The notes beneath the pieces were generated by a model that saw only the letters and a program-made list of their open reading frames with translations, did not search any database and had not been told where the DNA came from. From Atopsyche davidsoni (taxonomy: Eukaryota; Arthropoda; Insecta; Trichoptera; Hydrobiosidae), in assembly GCA_022113835.1 (NCBI GenBank), contig JAILWY010000009.1, positions 4,997,501 to 5,061,500 on the forward strand: a stretch of DNA of 64,000 nucleotides, given 5' to 3'. Below are positions 50,531 to 61,700 of the stretch, one piece after another. Both the position numbers and the translations under genes were made by a program. Numbering within the stretch: position 1 is the stretch's first letter; each line of letters starts with the position of its first letter.

Positions 50531-51022
50531 TCAGCGCTTATTAAATAAAAGTAATGGATATGGCGGCACATGCTTTGTTTCATTGTGCTCACAATATTTC
50601 AAGTTTTCTCCAGGAAAGAAATATTTATGGCTTACAAATAAAACCATAGAAAATGAAGCGCTTATCTCATTCAATTGAATCGGTTTTTTATGCTCGTGAT
50701 GAATTTTCCAATTTATTTGCGATTCTTTGTTCATTTGTAATTTGTGGTTTTGCTTCCATCGGAGAAGCTGTTGCGTCGTATCAGCTCTTATCGATTTACC
50801 ATTTGGCATATACAGCATTAGTTCTGCCTCTCTTGTTGGCTCTGTACTAATCTTTTCCACAATACAACTAACAACAGCATTTAGAGCTTGGGTCAACCCC
50901 TGAGCGTCTTGGAGTCTCAAGGGTATCATCCAAATACATCCAGACAATATATTGTCTGATGTGTAGTTATTACACAAAGGTAATTTGTTACCAACATAAT
51001 GCCAACTATCAAAGTGAGTCAT
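50531..51022 (-). CDS. Uncharacterised 163-aa open frame in receptor intron
   Basis: An ATG-to-TGA frame of 163 codons, antisense to the receptor gene, in DNA where open frames of this length are rare by chance. Composition looks protein-like (for example DNILSGCIWMIPLRLQDAQG, TREAELMLYMPNGK, FFPGENLKYCEH). I do not recognise the family. No signal peptide, membrane helix or metal-binding motif is evident. An in-frame stop lies one codon before the ATG. No good splice sites or poly(A) tract frame it, so it may be a small nested gene, one exon of a gene I cannot complete, or an old retrocopy. Confidence 0.4.
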   Translation of the reverse strand: MTHFDSWHYVGNKLPLCNNYTSDNILSGCIWMIPLRLQDAQGLTQALNAVVSCIVEKISTEPTREAELMLYMPNGKSIRADTTQQLLRWKQNHKLQMNKESQINWKIHHEHKKPIQLNEISASFSMVLFVSHKYFFPGENLKYCEHNETKHVPPYPLLLFNKR

Positions 51023-54000
51023 ATTTCAGCAGAAACAGTATAACTACTTTTCAACAGCCTCGTTAGATAAATTATTATTAGTTTTTAATAATTTATTTAT
51101 TTTTAATAGTAAAAATGATCATCATCATATGTATTTTATAAAAACGAGTATAAGAGAATGAAACGTAAAAACAACAGCGTATTCAAAATATTATTATGTT
51201 GATAACAATCAGATGCAGGGTATTTTTTTAATACCCTGCTCAATTTTTCGGTTTTTTGTGTATTTAATTTAAAATGTCAAGAACATCACTAACTATATAC
51301 TTTTTACTTTAAGCTTCATTTCGGTACCAATTAAAAAATTCTGAATCTCTTTCCGTGAATGTTTTAATTTAATAAGAAAAAGATTTAGAAAGAATTTAAT
51401 TATACTCAGTTTCTAGTAGGCACTCAGATCTGTGTCTTCTTTCATTTTTATATAATAAGGGGTGTACAATTTGACAACCGGCCTTCTGCAAACTCTTGAG
51501 TCATTTCACGGAAAAATAAGGGATGTTTTTCCGGCAGGGCTTACTTGTTTCATAGTCAAAGTGGTTTATCTTTCTCATTTAAATTGAAATGAGAGAAAAA
51601 AAACATTATAAACGAAGTCAGTGGAAAATTGCATACCATGTAGTTAAAGCCAACGGGAAAAAGTGTAATATCGTTTGTAAAACTCCCGTGAAAGTACAAA
51701 TTTTTATATTAAAATATTCTTACGTCAAGGCTTCAAATGTAAAAATGAAAGTGTTAGTGATGCTTGATTTTGAAACTTTATAAATATGATAAAAACAAAT
51801 AGTTGAAGAAGCCAATTTTTTTAATAATGAGGAACTGGGATTGTTTCGACTATCGTTTGGTGGTGTCTTTTATGAGCGATAAAGCTCTCACTGAAATAAT
51901 TATGATTACATAAAGTCGTAGTTCTTTGAGTCATCATCTCGTCATGCTTGGCTTCTAACATGAATTGAGGTGCGAATGCTGTTAAACAATAAAATTAAAA
52001 GCTGTCTCAGAATCATGAATACCACTGTCTGTTTATCCAACAACAATGGTTTAAGTGTAACTAAATTTCTAAGAATTTCAATTTAATACGAAAGTTTCAT
52101 CAACGATATGGTTTTTCGGATGACAAAGGTGCCAATAAAGCCGATCAACATTCTGAACTCTCTCAAACGATTGAGATGAAGATAGACAAAAAGAAAACTT
52201 CTTAAACCTTCTGAGACACAAGACGCAATAAAATCTTACAAGTACTAAAGTAAAATAAAATGAAGAAAAAATCTTTTACCGATAACGTAATTTATCAAGT
52301 TGACCGATTTAGTATATTTCTTTGGAAAATACGTTAGAAAATATATAAAAGACAGGTAGGCATGAATTACAGCCAGTGACGTTTTTTTTTATTATCGAAA
52401 TTGAGAAAATATTCACAGGGATTTAAAAAAATAGTGTAGGGCGTATCAGAAGTGGTAACAATAAAGCCAGGTTCATAGAATACCAATTTTGCAGGTATTA
52501 TTACTACATCGTAATCTTTGTAATCCACCAAGAAGGTAATATGCTTGTATTTAATCTGCTAGTATGTTAGTATAGTAGATATATATTTATAATGAAATAA
52601 ATTTATAAAATATTATTTTAGTCGCTTCATGTGCGAACCGTTTACCAAAAAGCAAAATTTTAGTTTGCGTGTATTACGTAATTTACACATTTTTTGCAAG
52701 CACATTTAAAAATAACTCAGCGTAAGTAAGCTGGATTAGTTTTTTTTTTTATTACTTAAACACAACGAGTGTTGTGTTTTAGTAATAAAGGCCTTAAATG
52801 AAGTGACTCCAGGCGACGGAGCCGAGCGCTCGTGGCTTTAAATCTAAAAGGAGTTTTTCAAAGTTCCGTTTTATTTATACTCTCTAAAAAGAAAAATACA
52901 ACATTTTTTTATGTGTGTTAAATGATACTGTACTATATAAAGTTACAATTGCTTGTAACGTACACGCCATATTTCCAAAACACAAAAAAAACTCATACAA
53001 AATTCATCAATTGTTTTTATGTTTTTTTTTTATAAACATTAAAAAGCTTCTACTGTTTTTTCAATTTTGATCTCAGCAGGCTTATATGATGTTTTGGTGT
53101 CTTAACAAAGTTTAAGTGATTTTTCCACGTGTTGTTATTAATTAGTGATCGGTTTCGCAAACGTGTTTCGTTGGCATTTTTAAACGAAGTCTGAAACATC
53201 GTAAACTCAAAAATTGTTTATATTTTAATGTAACGCTTTCTGAAAATGCCCAAGAGCATGATTTAGTTGATTCTCTGAATTTCTTTCTCAAAATCGTTTA
53301 GTTAAGCAGCTTTACGGCGTTTTCATTTATTTTCTTAAATTCAAAGTGGGGTATGACGTCATCGGGCAGTGCTTTATTTGGTGCTTTAGTAAGAAGTCTC
53401 ATGATGTCTAATTCATTAATTTGAGTCGAGAATGAGAATGAGACTAGACTTGTAATAACTGTCGGGGGCTTCTCGGGGCCCCGGGCCGCTGCGGAGCCCC
53501 ACAAATAAGATCCCATTGAAGCGGGAAGCCGTGCGACTCCATTAAACTTAAGCTGCTTCCTCTCCTCTGGATTATCGACTGCCTGGGAGGCCCGCCATAT
53601 CATATTTTTACCCGGAGGAGGTGGCTTCGAATGGAGTAAACAATAAATTCCCAAATATTTCCTGTGAAAACTTTGAGAGTTTTTAAGAAGTTTCCCGTGT
53701 TCTCCCGACTCCCTCGCGTTGTTGTGAATTTTTTTATTCTGAGATATTCTGTCGAAGTTATGGGTTCGTTTCAAAGCGTGAATTTTCGATGGCCGGGTGA
53801 AAAGAAATTTTAAATATAATATTAAACGATGACAGTTTATTTTCCTTTCAAACAATTTCTATAAGTCTTGGCGGAATGACAATAATCTCTCGTAAGCCCC
53901 AAGTTTGTATTTCACTTTCTGTGCGAGCCGCATCGCTCGTGTTTCAAAATATTTGTTAATTCAAGATTTTCGTACTTACCATATTTGAGTGCGAGCTGTG

Positions 54001-57000
54001 GGAGATCCGCCTCAAAAATATGTTTATTAACCGAGGACTTTCTTAGAAAAATGGGCTTAGCTATTACATATTATACCATCTTTTAGTTTGTATTGTTAAA
54101 ACTAAAACCGCACATTAATTTATTGTTACCCCAGTGTCTCTTGACAAGGGTATTTCAAACTATTTGTAAATATTTTGAGACCAAATTTGATGTGATATGA
54201 CGTCATATTTTAATTGAAGATAAATTATATATAGTTTGAAAAATATTGTCATATTTAAAACATATTCATGAATAAGATAAATTACAATATATTTTTGAGT
54301 AAAATTGTGTGACACGTTTTCTCCATTGGATGTTTATTGATGGTGGATTCGGAAATGATTTTGTTATATTATATGAGATCTCCGCGGCCGCGATGGCTGC
54401 GGGCGTCGCCGTCCTGGAAACGAGTTCCTGGCCTTCCTGGCCATCGCCGTTATTTACATTCTGCATAATCTGGTTTAAAGCGGAAGCACTTCTGTTCAAG
54501 TTTCCCCTTTGTGATATCCGCCGCGAGTGGGCGGGCTTAACGAGGCCGAAACGGGAAATATAGAAATGTCGAAAACCGCAAGTTTTGATTTAGCCGAAAT
54601 GAGATGGAAAGCGCGTTTCTTGTTTTACCATCACTCATATATTAATACGAAAAAATAATTAAAAATAAATTGAGCGTACTTAAACTGAATTATTACAAAG
54701 AATCTTTAAGCAACACAAGTTTGGGAGTGTAAATTTTTTTTATGAAAAACACAGTCCAAATAATTATATTCTATTAAATTCTATGTAGCGCTTGTCATCA
54801 AGCTATTTTTATAAAATTAATTTTAGTCTTATTAATATTCAATTGTTTTTTTGTAACAATAGAATTTCACATTGATACGAAGTTGTAGACATTTACTCAT
54901 TAAAACATAAACCAGGATGCAAGGCTTTTTATATTTATATCCTTACCGTTGAACTATTAAATAACTGCTACATGTACAAACAAAAGTAAAGATTAACAAA
55001 TATTTACTATGGCACTAACAAAGGATTTTCATTGTTTTTTGTACTCAATGATATTTTGCATATCTACTATAATAATAGCCATTGTGTGTGTGTATGTTTC
55101 ATTTTTGGGTTCTCTATAGAATATCTTAAAAGATACAACGCTGATTTTTTGCACGTAAGTTCAGTGAGTTTTTCCGCAGTTATGTGCCGAAATTCAAGAC
55201 GATAGGATAATATTTTTATTCATAAACTAATTAAATAAAACTATCAAATATGCTTTATGTACGAATTATATGATTCTGTTGTTCACAGCGAGACTTTCAA
55301 ATTTAGAATTTTTACAAAAAAACAAAATATGATGCTTCTAAGAAATTTCCAGTTTATGTCAGCTTGACACAAGTACCAATTTTATTTTTTAGTTGCGTTA
55401 GAAATTATTAATCACATCATGCATAACTTAAAATGCCTTCTAAAAAAATAACACCGTCTAAGCACAGCAAACGTAATTAAAAAAGAATAGCACAATTGAA
55501 CGTGATGAAGACTGCATCTAATAAAGAACAGTGCAGTGAAAGTGATTCGTTGTTTGTGACACGAAATATGATATTTCCTAGAATGGCTTTGCTTTCGAAA
55601 TTAATATCCGGTTATTCAAAATATATGTGTACAAAATGAAATCAAATATTCATCCAATTGTCAGCCAAACATATGTTCAAACACTATTGCATCGTTCATC
55701 GAATACGTCATTTTATGACGGGCTACATTTCTAGTTACAAAATAAATACCAATTCCATTAATTTTGCATATTTTTGATAACAGCTAAAATCACAGTCCAT
55801 ATATTTTTATTATCAGGCATAATTATCCATCTTATATAATTTAATTTTACCGCGAATAACAAACAACCCTTATAGAGAGAGAGCTCGAGGTAATGAGACC
55901 TCCCACGGCAGATTTTCCTCGATTTAATCCGCTTGTTTTCATCGGCATTACCTGGCAACCCTCGCTCGGATTTAGTTTGATTCTCTTCGTCTTTTTTCCC
56001 CGGCATGCCGTCATTAGGGTTGGGGTGCAATTGGAGCATAAACACGCGCGACTTGCTTCAACTGCAGCCTGGCGTGACGAGCTAACAACGGGGTTGCAGG
56101 ATGCGCCCGCTCGGCCGGCTAGGGGATGCACTTCACCCCCATCCCCCATTTATAAGAATGCAATTTTAAAAGAATTCTGTATCGGGAGGGGTTATTTCCG
56201 GTTGTAGGAGCGATTATCTTATTTTGCCTTTTTGATTGCTTGCAGAGTATCTTTAAACCTCCTCAGACCTGACTTTTTATTTTTGGTTAAAAAATTTTTT
56301 TTTTATTTTTACCTGCTAAAACATAGAAAAGGTATACCAAAAAATATATTTTTTTAAATTTTTATATGGATTTTTTTTTTTTTTTTTTTTTAATTCGATG
56401 TCAAGTCATGGTATGATACACTACAGTTTACAATGAAATTTTGATTCAAACCAACAAAAACAGTCTTCCTTATAATATCATACAACGATAATTTATTGTA
56501 ATTGACTTTTTAATAACAAAACAACGAAAATAAAATGTGACGAATTTGTACTGAAACGCGCCCGACCTGTGACATCTTGCAAGAATGACATATAATACAA
56601 ATATTACTCGATAGATGAGGACATTTGCAAAACAAAACGAATAAATATAATGCGCATAACGATGTACAAAAGTTTCTAATGTAAATAAGTCCTTTAACAG
56701 AAGGTCTGAAGTTGATGTACATTACAATGTGCACAGGGTCTGAGGAGGTTAATAAGAGACGTTGTTCTATCCTATAAGCAAAAATCATTTTTCTATGTTT
56801 TATATATCTACTTGTACATATTAATGCACTGTGATATTTATAAAAATTAATCGTTATATAATATTTTTATTGAAGGTTTTATTGAGCAGTGATTGAGCAT
56901 TATTGATTTTAGAAATATCGGAAACCCAGTCTAAATTTTTTTATACACGGAGAAAGGCCGTAAATACTTTGTCTTATAACTCAATATGAAATAAGATAAC

Positions 57001-57557
57001 TTAGTTTATAATATTGAATTTAGAAAATGTTAGGACCTCAGGCTACTGTTTTATATAAATATATAATTGAGAAGATTTTATATATTTTTTTAACATAGAA
57101 TGTAATTTTACTTCATTATATTTAACGCATTCCGAAATCCATTTTTAAACATTTTTTTATCCAACTGAGGGCTTTTCTATGACTAGTTTCAGCAGAGTAT
57201 TTACAAAAGCCGAGTGGTTTTATTCCACGCGCTAAAAAAACTTCCAGGCTTTTATGTAGTAGGCCTGCGGTGTTAGCATAAATCATGCAAAGAGTTAACC
57301 TATAGTATGTTTTATTGCTGCTTTTAACGGACTGGATACTTGATACAATCTATAACTCTTTCAACAAAGCAATTAGTAGCGGTCAGCTTTTTATATACTG
57401 CATACCCTTATCGTATATCACTGCCTGTGCGATGTCACCAATTCTATGATAAAGATTCTCAACATTCTACAGTATTAACATACCTTAGATGAATGTATTT
57501 TTATTATATAATAATTGAAACACTCACAAATAACTACCTCTACTAGTTTTTTGTATC
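51023..57557 (+). other. Receptor intron 2, middle part
   Basis: No exon was recognised. Less AT-rich islands at about 53450-53640, 54380-54560 and 55890-56160 stand out from the intron and may be conserved non-coding elements or repeats. A 24-T tract lies near 56368-56391. The 185-codon - strand frame at 53298-53855 is judged non-coding (see rejected list). Confidence 0.5.
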
Positions 57558-57559
57558 TA

Positions 57560-58735
57560 CGAGGGCAGTCCGATAAGTACTTGGCCTACAAAAGAAAAAC
57601 GAAAATTTTGGAAAAGTGGCGATTTATTTCTCAAAATAGTCTCCTTTTAGCTCGATACACTTGACTCAGCAATGCTCCAACTTCTTGAACCCATCTGAAA
57701 AATACGTTTTCTCGAGGTCTGCAAAGTAGGCCTCCGTGGCGGCGATGACCTCCTCATTCGACTTAAATTTCTGCCCGGCGAGTGACTTTTTCAAGTTTGG
57801 AAACAAAAAAAAAAAGTCGCACGGGGCCAAATCTGGAGAATACGGTGGATGAGGGAGCAGTTCGTAGTGCAATTCGACCAATTTGGCCGTGGCGATGGCG
57901 GAGGTGTGAGCCGATGCGTTGTCATGGTGGAAGAGCACTTTTTTCTTCGCCAAATGGGGTCGTTTTTTCTGCAATTCAGCGTCGAATCGGCAATTACCTT
58001 TCCGGCTGATAGGACAGTCTTCGCCGGGTGAAGTCTACTGCTTCGACTGTTCCTTGGTCTCTGGTGTGTACCAGTGGATCCATGTTTTGTCAAAGGCCAC
58101 GAAACGACGCAGAAACTCCTTCGGATTGCGCCCAAACAGCGTCAAACACTGCTCCGAAGTGGTCTCACGGTTGCGCTTGTTGTCCCGAGTGAGCAAACGC
58201 GGCACCCATCGCGCCGACAGCTTTGCCAAAAATTTCATGCAGGATATGACCCACGCGGTCTTTTGAGATGCCTACTGTTTCAGCTATCTCGCGCACCTTC
58301 AATCGGCGGTCTGCCAATACGAGATCGTGGATTTTTGTCACGTTATCCTCCGTGGTAGACATTTTCGGGGCTCCCGGGCGTTGCTCATCAAAAACCGACG
58401 TGCGACCACGTTGAAATTCGTTAAACCAGTTTTTGACGTTCGCCATCGAAGTAGAAGAGTCACAGTACACAGCATCCAAGCGTTTTTTTTATTTCGCTGC
58501 CCGATTTCCCTTCCAAAAACAAGAATCGAATCAGCGACTGGTATTGCTCTTTTTCCATTTATCTAAAATACGCGTACACGTCCGCTTTCACACGCGGTCA
58601 AAATAAAACTACGAGTCCGATTCGGCTGAAATTTGACAGTAGCCGTCTACAAGAATGTACTACACGATAGTAAATCTCTCTTGCGATACTAGCACCATCG
58701 GGCGGTTAGGCTAAGTACTTATCGGACCGCCCTCC
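57560..58735 (-). mobile_element. Mariner transposon, decayed (about 1176 bp)
   Basis: Terminal inverted repeats GAGGGCAGTCCGATAAGTAC (57561 onward) and the matching GAGGGCGGTCCGATAAGTAC (reverse, ending 58734). Left flank TA, right flank TT, so the target duplication has mutated. About 100 bp shorter than full-length mariners, indicating internal deletion. It is a different mariner lineage from the one at 20818-22106. Confidence 0.92.
57666..58560 (-). pseudogene. Mariner transposase remnant, multiple frameshifts
   Basis: Fragments in three - strand frames: the N-terminal helix-turn-helix part (58479-58165, NVKNWFNEFQRGR, VREIAETVGISKDRVGHIL), the middle (58238-58035, EFLRRFVAFDKTWIHWYTPE) and the catalytic end (57974-57666). 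The last holds HHDNASAHTS and YSPDLAPCDFF with 34 residues between the Asp pair. At least two frameshifts and a shortened N-terminus make it inactive. Confidence 0.92.
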
Positions 58736-61700
58736 TTCCACTTATTAAATTTTTATGTAGTCGTATATTTTATAGATTTTTTCTTTAATTTATTTGAGCC
58801 TAGATGTTTTTCGATTGTGTGAAATCATAATTAGATTGTTTTCAGTTGAAAAAAAAAGTATTTTAATATTCACTGGATAGCACTTAAAACATAATTTTTA
58901 GTCATTATCGACTGTAAGACGAATGAACCTCCTAGAAATTTTAGTCACTCCCAGCGCGAAACACTCGCCAATCCATGAAATCTGATAAGATGATTCTAGA
59001 ATTGTTTTGTAAACAAGATGTGAAATACAAATTACCAAATGTTATTTATTTAATATTTGAACGTTGGCGTGTACATCGAAAGCTCCCATCGAGCGAGCTT
59101 GTGTTATTGTTTTTGTTTGAGGGAAACCTATGGAATAAAATAAATCATTCCAAGTTCCGGGTTGATTTAATTACAGATAAAAACACATCGTTAATTTTGC
59201 CAACTCAAAATTTATCATAGTTCGCTGACTTTTAATTAATTTTCTTCTTTGTGTACATCTCTAAAAGAAAAAGCTTGGCGAGAAAATTAAAATGTATTTT
59301 ATTTTTAAGCTTGTGATGATCATTACGTCACACGATTTGAAATTGAAATTTTTGTAACTTTAAGTACTATGGAGAATGAATTCTTTTGCATAGTAGTTAA
59401 ATCTTTCATAGTAGTTATTTTTTGTAAAATATCGTCATAATACGTATTGTCTATAAAATTAACATCAAATACGAGTTCAAATGTCAAAAGTTTTAATATG
59501 AAATAAAACTCTTCAATTTCATTGCAATAAATATTGGTTGTTTTTAAAGTTTTTTTTCTTATGAAAAAAATTCAAACTATGTGTTCATTTTCAACCCATT
59601 GCGCTTCAAAGTTCATCGATTTACATCTTAGTTACTTTAATTTAACTTAATTATAATTTGTTCAGCAGAAGTGTTTGCATATAAAGTGGAGATGTGTGTT
59701 ATTAAACACACAAAAAGGTTATACGACTCTCCTTGTAAAATGTTAACGTTGTGTTCCGTAAATATTTGCCTGACTTAAAGCCCGTCTCGTCTCCCCTCCG
59801 AAAGCCATTGCTTTTTTCCTTTGTGAATAATTGGAGATCAATTTAACTGATTGGGAAGATAATGAGTGGTGGAAGTTTAAAGTGTTTATCTTATGAAAGC
59901 TAATCCGAAAGTTAAAAAGCAAAATCCTTCCCGATCGATTGAGGGCTAACCGACATTATTATTTTTAATTTTTAAAGATAAGGTTCAATACATAAATAAC
60001 AACTCGCCTTACATTTTTATAATGATTTATAATATTGTATCTCTGCAATATAAGTTGTTTGTAAAATAATATGTTTTTAAATCAAATATTATTTTTATTT
60101 GACCCACCATTCATTGACTTGAAACTTGAAAGCTTGAGTAGATCAAATGGCTTTTTGACCAGAGATAAAACTTGCAAACCAATGAGTGTTCTTGGAAGTT
60201 TATTAAGAAATAAAACAGAGTATCTATACTGTGATTTCAAATATATTTTATAAGATGCCATGTAGTTGTCAATTTAAAGAATGTCAAGTAAATATAATAT
60301 CATTGATATTTTCCGTTTTCTTTGTTCTGACGTATCTATAGATTTTCATCTATACTCTATAAAAAAGATTTCCTCCCATTTCCCAAAAAAGCTCTCACCA
60401 ATGAAAATAATATATCACAAAAACGATTTTTTATTCCATCACAACTTTTTGTAATTGGTATCAAATTTCCACTGTTAATTTTAGATAAACTTAAATACTG
60501 ATGGGAAACGGAAAAATCAAAGAGATGTATTTTTTTTGACACAGGTATATTCATTCAGAACTTATTTTATTTGGGATATCTCTTTTCGTGTGAGGTCAAA
60601 CTAGTTGTCAATGTCATAAATTTGACTTTCTCCACATTACGGTTTCATGTCAGCACGTTAAGGTATCTTGTGTTTTTTTCCACTTTGCTAGTAAACTATT
60701 CGAGGCGTGAAGCTTTTGGAGTTTTCCAAGCAACAGTTGTAACCACAGCCATAAAGAGCTGGAATTGTTAGTGTGTTTGGAAAAATGGAGTTTGCTTGTT
60801 AAATCACTGGCAAAGTCGGAAGTTCCGGGCTCACGTGGCGCGGTGGTTAATTTATTGTTTTTCTTTGTGTGTTATTTCCTTACGATTCGGTAAAGAAACG
60901 AATCTAAAAGAATTATAAATTAAAAGGAAAAAAAAAAACCTCTTACGATTCTTCGATACAGAATAAACTAAAAGAAACTAGTGGAAGTGCGAGCTACGCA
61001 ATGACTAGCGATCTTTCTGTGCTGTCGTTCAATGTAATAAATATTAAATTACACCGAGGATACATAAAAGATCCAACCCCGTGCTTTTATTCGGAATATC
61101 AAATAAATATAATTTTAAATAAATGGTTACTTGAAACTACGTCTGTCTATCAATACAAGTACACGTTTCAAAATTAAAAGTACCATATCTATTAGTTTCA
61201 TGTGAATAATTTTCATAGCGATTAACTTAATTTTCATAGCCTTTATGCACAGATATTTAAAATAAACCATGATAGTTTTTTTTTAATTTCACTTTGGGAT
61301 TTAATATGTAGCCCGAGTCACAGTGCGTTTAAAAAACTGCTTGCACTTACATCTCTTGGTCTTGGAATTCAATTATAAATAAGCGATCGCAACAAGATTG
61401 GACTGGCGCCTCGAAAGTCTTATTAGATACTCTACTCTACAGTATTCAGAGACGAGCTATTAAACAAGTTAGTTTGTTCGAACCTCACAGCCAGCCTCAG
61501 ACCGCTCGAAAATAGTAGGCGGACTAGAATGCTGTGTTTCTTTTTATCGTCTCCATCATGGATTTTGTTCCAAGGGTCTGGGGCTCAGTTTTTCTGAAGG
61601 AAATATACTCACAGACAGACTCTGAGACAAGCTTTCTCCGGCTGTGATTCCGCCATCTTATTAATCCGGGGTTTTTCGGAAAAAGTATTAATATATGTTT

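Noticed and set aside
53298..53855. 185-aa frame on the - strand
   Set aside because: No domain, biased composition, Arg/Lys/Ser-rich, and it spans a GC-richer island that reads open in other frames too; more likely conserved non-coding DNA.
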